A stretch of DNA of 64,000 nt, from NCBI RefSeq assembly GCF_020085105.1, contig NC_058053.1, positions 2,827,388 through 2,891,387 of the forward strand. Reading direction: 5' to 3'. Of this stretch, positions 26,458-39,200 are shown in pieces (position 1 is the stretch's first letter; every line of letters begins with the position of its first letter). The translations under genes and the position numbers were made by a program. This DNA comes from Siniperca chuatsi (taxonomy: Eukaryota; Chordata; Actinopteri; Centrarchiformes; Sinipercidae). The notes beneath the pieces are model-generated. The model had not been told where the DNA came from. It searched no databases and was given only the letters and a program-made list of their open reading frames with translations.

Positions 26458-27560
26458 AAATATTCTATATTGTTCTTAATGTAAACAAACCCAATGAAAA
26501 AAACAAAACCAACAATGAAATGATCTAACAAGTATTGTGTGTTTAGCCAAAGCCTGATATATCTATTTACTCTGTGCCATAGAACGCCATTGTTTTCCAA
26601 AAACTATTAAACACATCAATAAGGGAAAACCCGGTTATGCTGAATATCATGTACAACTGTACCTCTGTTCCATATAAAAAAGAAATAAAAAAAACACTGA
26701 GTCACACTGCTGCACTGGGTGACATGTTCCTTCATTACCATGAACACACAGTGGTTTATTCTGACTCAGTCCCACACACACCGTCCTGTTGGAAATACTC
26801 ACTAGCACACTAAATGTGTTTTAATCCCCCGCTGAAAATAGTCCCCAACAAATGCACTATTTCCTCCTGTTTGAGCAAGGTTTGCTAAAAACTACAGTGC
26901 TCAGCTGTTTTTGGAAATGACCACTTGGGGGCAGTAAACACAACACTGACATATTATTACATTATTATGTTGATATGGTGAACATGATAGCAAACAGTTG
27001 CCTATTTACACATCCAGTAGGCGCAGAGCAACATTAGCATTCATGTAGAGTCTCGTCTCCGTCGTCCTGATGAGTGTTAGTCCAATGTTCGCTCTCCTTT
27101 TAGCTCTGTTTTGATCTCCACCAGCTCCTGCTAAATGCTCCACTATGTTCACTAGCTAGTCACCATGTTTGTCTGTCTGCTGTTTGGTGTTAAGCGGGTA
27201 GTGTACAGTGACTTTATTAGAGCTTTACACTGAAAACAGCTGCCTGCTGCTGCTGGACTTGAGGTTCATGAGAGTGGTGAGGCTGAACCAAAACAGTAAA
27301 ACCAAAACAACGAGGTGAAAGATGCTGAAACGCTCAGGGGAGCTGAGGCCAGTGAGAACTCCTTGTGGGTTCGCCACTACGAGCGACCCCCTTTCACATT
27401 ACACATCGTCTATTGTTAATATTAAAATACTGATTTGTGCAGTTTACTTTCACGTCTTCAGTAGAAACCAATGGACTTGGGGCACTCACACAACACATTA
27501 TTGGTTTTGGTCTTTTTGTTGGATTTGTTGACAAGAAAAATATTCTTAAAAATATCAGAA
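26458..27560. repeat. Family 2 element interrupted by a family 1 element
   Basis: The left part (26458-26920) and right part (about 27450-27560) match the two halves of family 2 as seen at 32805-33318. Between them (about 26925-27445) sits a family-1 copy beginning CCACTTGGGGGCAG and ending ACTGATTTGTGCAGTTTA. The order shows that family 1 was inserted into an existing family 2 copy. Confidence 0.72.
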
Positions 27561-30074
27561 TTTGCAGTTTTACACATATTGAAAGAGATACTAAACTACT
27601 GGTGATCTTATGGGCAGCACATTGGAGGTTCCCTCCTTCTGCCCCATTCTTGACATCACCTTTGACAGTAATCCAATTTTGTTAATGTAATGCTATTACA
27701 GTAGTTGGTCATATGATATATATTATGTACTGTAGATTCTGTTGTGTTCTACACTGCAATTAAAAGTATTATTTCTGATGGAAATTGTACTTTCTGTCAA
27801 AGACACAGCTGAACATCAGTGCCACAGCAATTTGCTCTTACAACATTTTAACTGTCCATTGCCTCATGCACCTTCCACATGTCTCAGTTCATAATCACTT
27901 TAACGATGTAAACAAGACCACATGCTTAGCTAGTTTTCTTAGCTTACACCGTTTTACAAATCTGTAGCCATAAAACTGTGAAACACATACACACACAGGT
28001 CATAAAAAGTGCATCAGTAAATCTCATGTGTGCTTATTGTGATACAGTGTGTGTGCATCTCTGGCAACATGTGCCCATTGCATACAGAGAAACTTCACCA
28101 AGAATGCAAAAATCAAATTATGGACTTCCCTGAAATGGGCAATGTCTCTCTCTTCACAGTGACCAGTGTAAGAAATTAAGTAAGTAAAGATTTATTGTGA
28201 AGAGATGCTTCACAACTAAAGTATTTCACAGAACAACAAAATAAAATTGACAAAACAGTAATGTGTGTGATCAGACTGTGAGGTAATTCAGTTCAAATAA
28301 ATCTTCACTTAAGGCAACAATAATGTAACATTGACATTGACATGTGAACACATTACACAAGTCAAGTAAGTTTCAAGAATCTGCTAATTGATTTTCATGC
28401 CGTACAGGAATGAGTGGAAACCAATGGCCGCCTGGAACTGCAGGACAAACACAGGAAATCTGAACATTTAAAACTGTTTGGCATGCATTGGAAAATGGTT
28501 CGCCAAAAAAATACAACCTGCATTCACAATGGTATGGTCCTTTGGGTGAGGGCCACATACACAAACAGACAGGCTCACATGCATGCATGCCAAACTTTGG
28601 ACAATTATTCTTAATTTAAAATGTCTTATTTGAACTTGTTTGTGTGAGGAGTGGTATTTAGAGCAACAATTTATCGTATATACTATTGTGTGCCAATAAA
28701 TTAGAAAATTAATTTATAGTTGAACCCCAGCAATCTGGTGCTCTAATTGGGTTAAAAAATGTGAGGAGTTCTTTGAAAATATAGTAATCAAACGCCTTTC
28801 TGGTGCTAATTTTCATTTTTATGCACAAGATACAGCATAGCAACATTATTTTGTCCACCACCTGTACAACCATGGGTATCATGTGTAGCTACTGGCCATG
28901 CACCTAATGCAAAACACTGTTTTTCAGTGGCTCAAGATTGTCCACAAAATATCCACTCATTAAATCAAATAAGAAAACCTAATGTAAGATCTAATCCTCC
29001 ATAGATGAGTGCCATACATGAATTTTGTTCTTAGTTGCATCCTTACCAAATGACTGAAGGAAAACCACTCACTACTTGGCTTTTAGTGTAACTCAGGTAG
29101 TGTGCTAAAGTCCTCACTGATATCCCTGCTTTTAGCACTCCAAAGTGTCAAAACATCCCATTTTAGGTGACAATGCATTATCACACATCTAATCTCCAGC
29201 TACATGGGTGGGGGTGACTAAGAGCATCATTTTGAGTGACAACAGGATACTCCTGCTAAATGCTCAAGTATCCAACATACAGCTGCACAGCTATTCTGAG
29301 CCAACCATCACTCTTGACAGACTTGAATGTGCATCAGAGAGCAGTGATCTGTATGTATCACTAATGTATTTAGTTGTCTACTCATGCTAAATCCATCATG
29401 ATCATCCTGTACTTGTGCATAATCCATATATATCCAGGAAACCAGCAATTTTATTCTGTGACAAGTTTGGTCCCAGATGGCAGTTTTGGTCCTGAAGCAG
29501 GCTCCTCCTGACTCTCTAGACTCACGAGGGTCTCAGATGTGGACTAAACAAAGTCATAGCAATCTGTTGTAATCATAGTCACACACTACTCTAGTCTAGT
29601 AGTAGTAGTCTACTACTACTACATTTTGTTTGATGTACAAACAAAATGCTGTAGTTCTTAAAGTGTAAGCGGCGTGGAGCACTATACTTTGTATGTTTAT
29701 TGCCACACTGACCACTTGACTATTGTACTTAAAGTTTCTCAACACCAACAACCTCTGTATCAGACAGCCATGTCAGAACTGTCATGGTCTATTCTATTCA
29801 AAAAACATGAGTGAAAGATTGATTTTCAAAGTACAACATTTTGACGAAAACATTTTCCCACCCTGACCTGACTACCTTCTTTTTGTTATTTATGTCAACA
29901 CACATGTGGCTTTTCACATCTTTTCACATCTTGCCTGCCAGAAAGAAGCCTTTACTTTTGCTAAAAATAAAGAGTCGGACTTGGAATTGGAGCCATAACT
30001 TCAGGAAGGGGCATCAGACTACTTTAACAAATCTCAGTTTCCATTTTTAAGCTGAATTGAGTCCTTTTTCTGTT

Positions 30075-30650
30075 TTAGCCATATTAGAAGTCTGGCTCTA
30101 TGGATGGTGTTTGTCTGTTGGACAATTGGCCAGTCCACCACTTTTGTCCAGACTGAAATATCTCTTCAAGTATTGGATGGATTGCCAATACATTTTGTAC
30201 AGACATTCATGTCTTTGGTGATCCTCTGATTTTTCCTCTAGTGCTACCATGATAGTTTTTGTTTTGAGTGAAATGTCTCAACAGCTATTGGATGGATTGC
30301 CATGAAATTCTGTAGACTTTCATGTTCCCCTCAGGATGAATTGTAATAACTTTGGTGATTTGTTAACTTTTCATCTAGCACCACCATGAGGTCAAAATGT
30401 GTCCAATACTTTTGGTTTTTGACCAAATACCTGCAAAACTACATTCCCATCAGCCTTAACTGTACTTTTTGTTTTGTGCTAATTAGCAAATGTTAGCATG
30501 TTAACACGCTGAACAAGGATGGTTAACATGGTAAACATACCTGCTAAACATCAGCATGTTAGCATTGTCATCATGAGCATGTTAGCATGCTGATGTTAGC
30601 ATTTAGCTCAGTACAGCCTCACAGAGCTGCTTGCATGGCTGTAGATTCTT
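30075..30650 (+). repeat. Interspersed repeat family 3, longest copy
   Basis: Contains CAGTCCACCACTTTTGTCCA, GACTGAAATATCTCTTCAAG, several TGGATGGATTGCCA units, and a tail dense in GTTAGCATG/CATGTTAGC, finishing with CAGCCTCACAGAGCTGC. The shorter copy at 51805-51945 shares the first and last blocks. Confidence 0.75.
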
Positions 30651-32804
30651 AGTCATTGTAAAGACTAAATGTGGTCTCATCTTGTTCTACAGGCACAAAG
30701 CAGCCTTATGAGAGGATGATCTTGGTCTGTCCTTTTCCTCTACGTCCACTGTTTGAACAAAGTCTCAAAGGAGGGAAGGCTTTTTGGTCCTAAGCCAGTT
30801 ATCCAGGGGGGAAAATGGACAGGGGCTTAATGAGGATGATAGTCCTTTAAGTGCATAAGAATGTCATGAGTGTTATACACATAAAACACACAATACCTTT
30901 GTGAGATGGATATGATTTTCTAGAAGATTGTATGTAATTTCAGGAGCAACTTATTATGAAGGGTGCACCAGACGTCTTAGTTCCCTGCAGTGAGCAACCT
31001 GAAAAAAACACTTGCTTCTTATACTTTACCAAAAAGTAAAACAAACCTGACCAATAATCATAATAATAAGTGCATTTTCCTCTATCAGATTAGCCATTTA
31101 TAAATCTATGCTGCCACCAGGGTATGAAAGCCACCGACTGATGGTCTTGATGGAGACGTCATGTGAGCTGGCAGCAGTACAGGGCCAGTGTGAAAGCTGT
31201 TCCCTGTGTTCAGAGTGAAAAACGGAAAAATCAAAAAGCTCACGCTGGTTTTCCTATTCTCTGGCTGCGTATCTCTGTGACAGAGGTTCCAGGAGCCAGA
31301 CCCTCGCTACCACCACACTTCCCAACCCCCAAACCCCCCACTTCCCCCTCTCATTTCTGTCCATTAGCAATCCAGAGGGGGAGGTTTTGCTGAAAACAAA
31401 CAACAACAAACAAAAGACCAAAGTGGGGCGAGGAGTGTGGACGGGGGTGCAGAGGGAGAACTTCTGTGTGAAATAATTGCGAGGAACAATTTCAAACAGA
31501 TGTCTGTTTGGACTTGGCCCTGGGCTCGTGTCCCCGTTAAATATAGTGATTTGATTGGAAAACAAGCAGTGTGAGATGGGCTGGCGGCCAGCCGGACCAT
31601 TCGGGGGCTCTCTAATGACCCCCGAGGGTCGAGGGGTCGTTGGAGTAAAAGCAGATCAGAGAGGATGTGGGGCCGGTGGCCAGGACAGGGCCCATAAATC
31701 TAGCCCATTCTCAGAGGAAGCTATCTTTTTTCACTTCGCCATCAGAATTAAAATACAATCACAATCGTCACATTGTGCTCCCGCCAGTGTGCAAAGGTTG
31801 TAATTCAAAGCTAGCAGACAGAGTTGGGAGGTTGGGTTGGGTGGTAGTGGACTTTTGGGAGAAAGGTCAAGAGGGTTGTGTATTTTAGGCTCGATGAGAA
31901 CCGCTGCTCAGGAGGTTGTGGGAAACTGTCCCACGGATCCATTAAAATGTTTGATTACTATGACTAAGCTGAAAAAGTGTGATGTCATTCATAAAATTAA
32001 GTGTGACAGTGCAATCTTTGGCATGCAATTGTCTGCTATTCTGAAATTAATTCATACCAACGAGTCACAGAAATGTTTATACCAATCCTCTAAATCCAGT
32101 TCACGATCACAGTAGTAATGTATCATGAATGGGATGCATTATGTAGTGGGAACATTTGTGAAGGCAAAATCTCTGATGGCATAGCTGACCGAGAGTTTTT
32201 CTTCCAATTTTCAGCCAGCTCAGCTTTTCACAGATGTGTTAATGTCGGGTGGACAGCTGCACTTTATGGCAGAATGGCACAAGATGATCAGGATCATTTT
32301 CATCCCCACTGACCATTGAAGGAACACACGTGCCTTTCAGTTCGTCAAAAATAAAAACTTCATCAGGCTGCCAAAGAAAGAGGGGGAGAGTGAAGAGAAT
32401 GTTTATTTCTTTCCTGCAACAAAGGGCTTAGTCAGACTTGACTGTGAGCTGAGATCAGTGTTACACAGCTCTGATACGCTCTCTACTGGGGAGGAAGTAG
32501 TGTGTCAAAATCACACACAGGGCAAATCTTGTACAGCGCACTTGTAAAGTATGACAAATGAAAGGATCTTGACTGAATATTCTCCCAAATTTATGCTTAA
32601 ATTCAAATCATTTTCTAAAAGTACATTTACCATGAATAATAACTGGCAGATATCTGGTTTGTTGATTTTTCTACAGATGGAAAAAAAAATGCTACAAACA
32701 GATGTAACATGTTTAAATATTAAGCTCAATACTAATGGGAATGTGCTGTTTTATGATTAATACCTTGACATGAAAATCAGATACAGTATAAATAATTATT
32801 GACT

Positions 32805-33318
32805 AAGTGACCATTTTTGTTATTGTCAACAAATCCCATGAAATAACCAAAACCAGTAATGTGTTAGCCCAACTCTCAATACTTTCCAACTTCCCTGTCC
32901 AGTCTGTGGCTGCAAGCCCATTGGTTCCTAAAGTTGAAACAAAAAAAACAGGTTGCCAATATATAGACAGCTGGGCACTGTAGTTTTTAGCAAACCTTAC
33001 TCAGACAGGGGGAAATAGTGCATTTGTTGGGGACTATTTTCAGTGGGGGATTAATACACACTTGGTGCGCTAGTGAGAATTTAGGTAACCAGGACCATGA
33101 ATGTGGGAATAATTCGAAACAAACTGCAGTGTTTGTCCATGTCACCCAGTGCAACCGTGAGGCTCACTGATGTGTTTTCAATAGCGTTTGGATGACAGTG
33201 GAGCTCTATGGCACAGACGAATAAGAAATATCAGGCTTTGGATACTCGTTAGTTGGATCAATTATTTGTTGGTGTAGGTCTTTTTGTTGACAGTAAGAAA
33301 AAATTAGAATATCACCAG
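32805..33318 (-). repeat. Family 2 element, uninterrupted copy, reversed
   Basis: Reverse-strand match to 3440-3870 and to the halves around 26458-27560. Both ends carry a TTGTTGACA-type sequence (TTGTCAACAAATCCC at the left; TTTTTGTTGACAGTAAG at the right), which suggests terminal inverted repeats of a non-autonomous DNA transposon. Confidence 0.7.
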
Positions 33319-35492
33319 CCGTATTCTTTAAATTACAGTTAATGAATTAGTTTGAAAAAGTGAATCTTTTACTCTTCTGGTTTCCTTCATTGAGCAATTT
33401 ATTGCAGCTAATAAATACTAAGATGTCAACCTGGAGTATTACAACTCAATATGCTGTTGTTCAACAGGGGACCGCCATCCATCCAAAGCCTGCTACAGGT
33501 CCTGGGGAGTACCTCTGCAAATGTGGAAAGAGTTGCTGGTTCTGCTGCATCGATTTTAATTCTTTTTCACGAGTCCACCAAAGTTATAGGAGTGCAATGC
33601 TAAATCGGTTGAGTACACTTTTAATTTCAGTGTAATTTGCAAAGTGACTGGATTTTAAATTCCCAAACATTTAACTTTTTTCTTTAACATGTTCTCCAAT
33701 GAAAATGTTCTTTCTGAAGAGACACAGTGACATGCTTGCTTTCACTTTCCAACCCGTATATTATGAAGATGTAGTAGCTTCGTTCTCTGACAGGGAGAAG
33801 CAGGCATACAATGTTTCACTCAGTCACTTGTTGACCCTCTATGTCTAAGGTGCAGGTTTCACTTTTGTGCTGGTGGCAGCAAATCACAGTGACACATTAC
33901 TATTGGCATTGTATTAGTCATGTTAATGCACTTCTGTGTTTTACTTTTCCCCCGACCAAAGCCAATCACAACATGTGTAAGAGAAAACAGTAACAGAAAG
34001 TATTCAGTATACTCGTATGCATTTCAGGTGGTCGCCCTTCATCCCTCTTTGAGTAAAGGGACGTGTATCCCTGTCTTGAATCTACACCTATCTTTAGTAT
34101 CCACAGCTCCCTTTCACTACAACATCCTAAAGGTGGGACACACTTATCACCAGAATGACCTTTGACTCCCAAAAGATGACCTTCTGAAGATTGCTTTCAG
34201 CCATGTGTTGCAGTGCCACATATACTTAGAGCTAACATCTGACTCAATCCATCTTCACTGACATGGCAGAAAGACAGAAACACTGCATACTAATGACCAA
34301 ATTAGCTTGTTATTGCACTTATGTAAACCTACCATTACTTGGTGTCTATATGCTGTCTCTCCTCAAATGTAGACAAACAATCTCTTACAGATGTTTTTCA
34401 CTTGTTGAGCCATCTGCTGCTTTTTCATCAGTGTGACACAGACTGGGCCTCTCCTGAGAGGCCAGAAAGCAACATACATATTCAGTGACAGGCTCCACAC
34501 CTCGCTTATCATCATGACCCACATGGTAACACAGCATCTACAGGAGCTTGTGTGTGAAAGTCTATAAGAAGAAATGGCTAAAGGGCGGCGGCATTGTCCT
34601 GTTGACCATTCAAACCTCAGATGACACCACAAGTCAGACTGTCCATCATCCAGGGAGGTGGGAGTTCTCCTGTTTGGTGACCCTATGGACTGTCTATCGC
34701 CTGCCACAGGAATGCACAATCCTCCTCCACCCTCGAGTTCACTTTCAACCATCTGTCTGTTGTTATTATGCACCCTAAAGGAGGAGATTCTAAAACTGTT
34801 TAGCATCCTGTGAACTGCTTTCTGCACCTCAGCTTTAGGCCTGTACATACGTTTTGGTTTGCAGGACATCAAACTATATTAATCAAATTCTGGTCATGTG
34901 GCATATATTTAAATATGTTGCATAAAAATTCTGTTTTCCTATTTTGTTCACTTTTAGTGCAGTGATTCATTTAATATGATTAGCGTCCCGTGGCATGAAA
35001 TCAAAGTGAATTTATGCTTGCTTTTACATGATTTTTTTTAAAATGTAACCAGCTCTACTCTTCAAGTTTATTGGTCTTGTACACTGGAGCACAAAACACA
35101 TCTAAATATTGTGTCTCTTCAGTTGTATAATGGGTAATAATACAGCTACAGGCACAGACACAGTGGAACGCATAACCCAAGATCATTTCTGAGCTTGTGG
35201 CACCATCCTGTGTGTGATAGAGGTAAGAACATCCTGAACTGGACAACGTAACTTGATACACTGAAGTACTGTAGTTATTGCAAATACCTATATATTGAAT
35301 GTGTATCTTTATGGTCCTTTCGTAATTACATTAGTGACTATGGCATGTAATCAAAATTAAACAGCTTAGTACAATGCACTGAGTTTCAGGACAGTGATGT
35401 GTTTCTTAAGTGTTGGACTAGATAGTAACAGCTTGTGCACATGGTGCAGTAAATGGTAAATAAATTCTCACATGGTAACGTTACAATACATG

Positions 35493-36249
35493 TTTATTAG
35501 AAAGGTATTGAAAACCTCAATGTTCATAATTGTTTTCATGGAATACAAAAATAGCAGTTAAGTAATGTAACACATACAAGACAAAAGGTAAAAATGATTG
35601 TATTATCAAACATCAGATCAGTTTATGAATAAACACACAAAATCAAAACACAAAAATCAACATTTCCATATTCAGTATCTAAAAATACATTACTTGGTTG
35701 TATCAATAAGGGAGCATGCAGAATCAAAGACACTACATATAAAACATTGCAAATTCATACATAGTTGTTAATGTACACCATTTTTTTCAAGTAAAAGTTT
35801 TGTAACATTTATGATGCAGATTATTTCATTTCATGGAACAATATTAAATTGCTATATAAGACATTTATTCAGTGAATGCATAACATGACAAAAGGTAATA
35901 GTTGGATTCCTTTTCAAATATCAGATCATTTCATTATGGGAAAAAAAACAACATTTCAATTTTCATTATTATAAAATGACTCATAGTGAGTCACAGTACA
36001 CATTTTAATTGAAGACATTTTTAAGAGGTTTGATTTTAAGGTTATACTTGACAATTTTTTTCCTTTACAAAACAATGGTATCAATGTAATGTACAGAGCC
36101 AAGGATACACACAAAAATGTACCATAGCATCACAATTAACTACAAGCGACTCAATCCCTTTTCATAGTATACAAGGGTGTATAAAACAAATGGATCCACA
36201 ATGATTAGCTGAAAATACACTGTGTGTTGGAACAGGATACTTTCAAAGT
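35493..36249 (-). other. 3' untranslated region of the samd9-like gene
   Basis: AT-rich sequence downstream (leftward) of the stop codon at 36250-36252. AATAAA on the minus strand occurs at 35864-35869 and 35493-35498; either could end the transcript. Confidence 0.5.
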
Positions 36250-39200
36250 TTAGTTAATGTCGAGTGCAACTGGGCCTTTCATCGAGAAACCAGTAAAGAA
36301 TGACACTCTTGACCCCTGGGCATGCCCACTAAGCTGACCTTGAAACACTGGAGTGACTTCGACCTTCAGATCTGGGATACAAGTATCTGCCAGTATCAAG
36401 CCGTTCTTCACCACGCCAGTGACCCTGCAAAGGAGCTCCTCCACCTTCCTCTCTTTCCATATTTTGCCATTTTCCCACATGGAGGAAAACTGTTCCTGCC
36501 CAGCCAAGACGCACCTTTTGATTTCCCCAAAGTGTACCAGTCGCTCATAGCCCTGCTTCTTCCCCAGGAAGAAATGGACAATGGGCCTCTTGCCATTGTA
36601 CACGTCCTTCATCACTCTGTAATAAGAGGTCTTCATCTGTGAGATGTACTTCCCCAGATTTCTGCATTCTGGACGGTCCTGCTGTGGCCACAACAGCACA
36701 ACTGCAATGAAGTGCAGTGGCAAATTGTCATTTAATGGAATTTGCTCATGCAGAACTTGGCAAAGGACATTAATTAGTTTCTGGTATGGCTGAATGTGTG
36801 CTGATTGCAGTTTGATACAACTCAACACAACATTGACATAGATGAAGTTGATTCTCTCCTTCATAGTCGGGTTACGATCAGGTGCACAAACAAAATCATA
36901 GTGTTTGACAATCTTCTCCATTATTTCAGGTGAGATGTCATTTGAGAGACGATTGAGAATCCCAGAATAGGTATCAGCCTTTTGCATCTCCAGGTATTGT
37001 CTTGCCTGGTGTAGTTTCAGCATGATGTGCATGGTTTTATTCTTCAAAAGAGCTGCAGAATCTGTCTTGCAGAAAAGATTTGCATACTGTCTGAAACATC
37101 TGAAAAGCTCATTTTGGGCTACTTGCTCACGACTGTCTTTAATTCCAAATCTGGAGCCCAAGTTCACATAAAAATTGTCAAGGAAGTCAATGTTCAACTT
37201 CATCCTATATTTGAGGTTGTAAAGTACATCCTCAAACTGTCTGAGAATCATGTAGTAGGGTCTGTGTTTGCTGTGCCGTTGATCATTTCTCTCTACATCC
37301 TGAAGTTTAACCTCTCCAGAGAGAACCCCACTCATTATGTCATGGCGGACATTGTCAGAAGAAAATACGGGGGTCCTTGCCAGCACTTCAATGATGAGTA
37401 CTCCGACCTGAATTTCTCCCAGGCACCCAGATGTATTAAAAGGGCAGTTGTCTGTCTTGATTGCTAATCGCAGAATTGACTCCTTCTTTGCAAGGCTCTG
37501 TGTTTCCTTGAATGCTTCTATTGCTGACTGAGCCATTTTGAGAACCATGTTCAATTTTTCAGGACCAATAGCCACTTCTTTGTAGTTTGCAATCACATTC
37601 TTCAGCTCATGCTTGATTACTTGTGCCGATGTGTCTGCGAAATATGAGCTGTCTTTGGAAAGATCTCTTGCTCTCCCTGCCCAAAGTTTTGCCTCTGAGA
37701 AATCCCTCTTCTTTAGGTAGTAGTACCTGGCTAGTAACTGAGAAACAACGGCATCTTTCTCAAATCTCTTTGATGCATTTTTTAACACCATCTCTTCCAG
37801 TCCTGGGGTTTCACTTGCGATGTCTTGAATTAGTGGAGAGAACTGAGATTCCTCTTCCACTGAATGATGTCTCTTCACCAAAATGTGGTGAATATCTTGC
37901 AGGAGTTTGTCTTTGCCTTGTGTGCTCTCATAAAGCTTGTTTGTGGTGAGCAGAAGGTCCGTAATATCAGCTTTGTTCACATTGTGTGTTGTTGTAAGTT
38001 CCTGCAAACATTGTCTTGCAATACTTGAATGGATCATTTTCACAGCTTTGAATACTACCTTACCCTCAACTAAGCAGCCGGCAATTAAAGTGGAAAATTT
38101 CCCAAATCCTTCTTCGACTTTGTTGGTTCCACAAAATGGTTTTGGTTGAAGACCAAGAAATTCCTCACACAGAGAGACGGAGAGAGAGGCACCCTTGCAG
38201 TACACACTCAACAGAACTAAAACAGCCAGGAGTTGTGCATGTTTCTGATTCACGTTGAAGCTCTTCAGGGTGTTGCGGACCACACCTTTAATATACTCTG
38301 GCTTGAAGTTCTTCTTCATGATCATAAATCCATAGAACGTTTCAGCATTCTTGTGAGTTTTCTCTATTTCCACAAGTGTTTCCTCAAACAGTTTCTGCTC
38401 CTTCTCTGAGAGATTATTTCCAATGAATACTGTGTCTTCAGTTGATTCAGGCAGTTCAGGGGACTCTGACCTCATACAGTTCAGGAGAATTACCTGTGGA
38501 GACTTAGATTGAATGTCTTTCTTCGCACATTCTTTTTCAATGATCTGCTGCAAGTCAAATACTTTTTCCTTATCATCAAAGTCATCTATCATCAGCAAAA
38601 CAGGGACCCGCGGTAACTGCTCCTCATGGTCATACATTAAAAGTTTGACCACTTGATCAGCTACTTCAGCAAAGTCAGCGTTGCTGTCTCTGAGGACAGC
38701 ACAACGGAATCTGTCTCGGAGAGCCCACAGAGTATGCATGGCCAAAGTTGTCCCACCACATCCAGCTACATGCATGAGGTTGAATAACACGCAGGCTTTT
38801 CTCAGGGAGCACAAATCTGGTATGACTGTGTTCATGATGTAGTCGAACTTGTCTCGTTTGATAAACGGTGTGGATCCAGGCTGCTCTGAGAAATAGAAAT
38901 TCCACCATGACACTTTTCCTCCTTTGTAGAAGTTCTCCTCTATGACAATTTTGTCCTCGCTTCCTCCTTCACATTGGTTCACGCACAGGACTTCTAAGAT
39001 ATTCAGGCTACGCTCCACTTTCTTCTCAAGAAGCACTTTGCTCCCCCCACCACAGGGTAGGAAACGGCTGGATCTACGGTTTTTTGACAAAAGACTAAGG
39101 ATAGTGCCATTGACTTCAGCAAAACTGAGCTCATATATGCATCTACTAGAGATGTTGATTCCGCACCGAGCCTCAATTAGGTCCCTCCAGGAGGTAAATG

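Larger units (their letters stand above)
18916..35490. other. Gene-poor interval between gli2 and the samd9-like gene
   Basis: About 16.5 kb with no exon set that can be supported on either strand. Recognisable repeats are at 19426-20122, 22340-22735, 23478-23815, 26458-27560, 30075-30650 and 32805-33318. There is a C/T-rich unusual block at 20640-21130 and a purine-rich stretch at 21600-21800. Higher-GC islands near 24470-24860 and 31240-31760 could be regulatory. Elsewhere only AT-rich sequence is seen. Confidence 0.6.
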
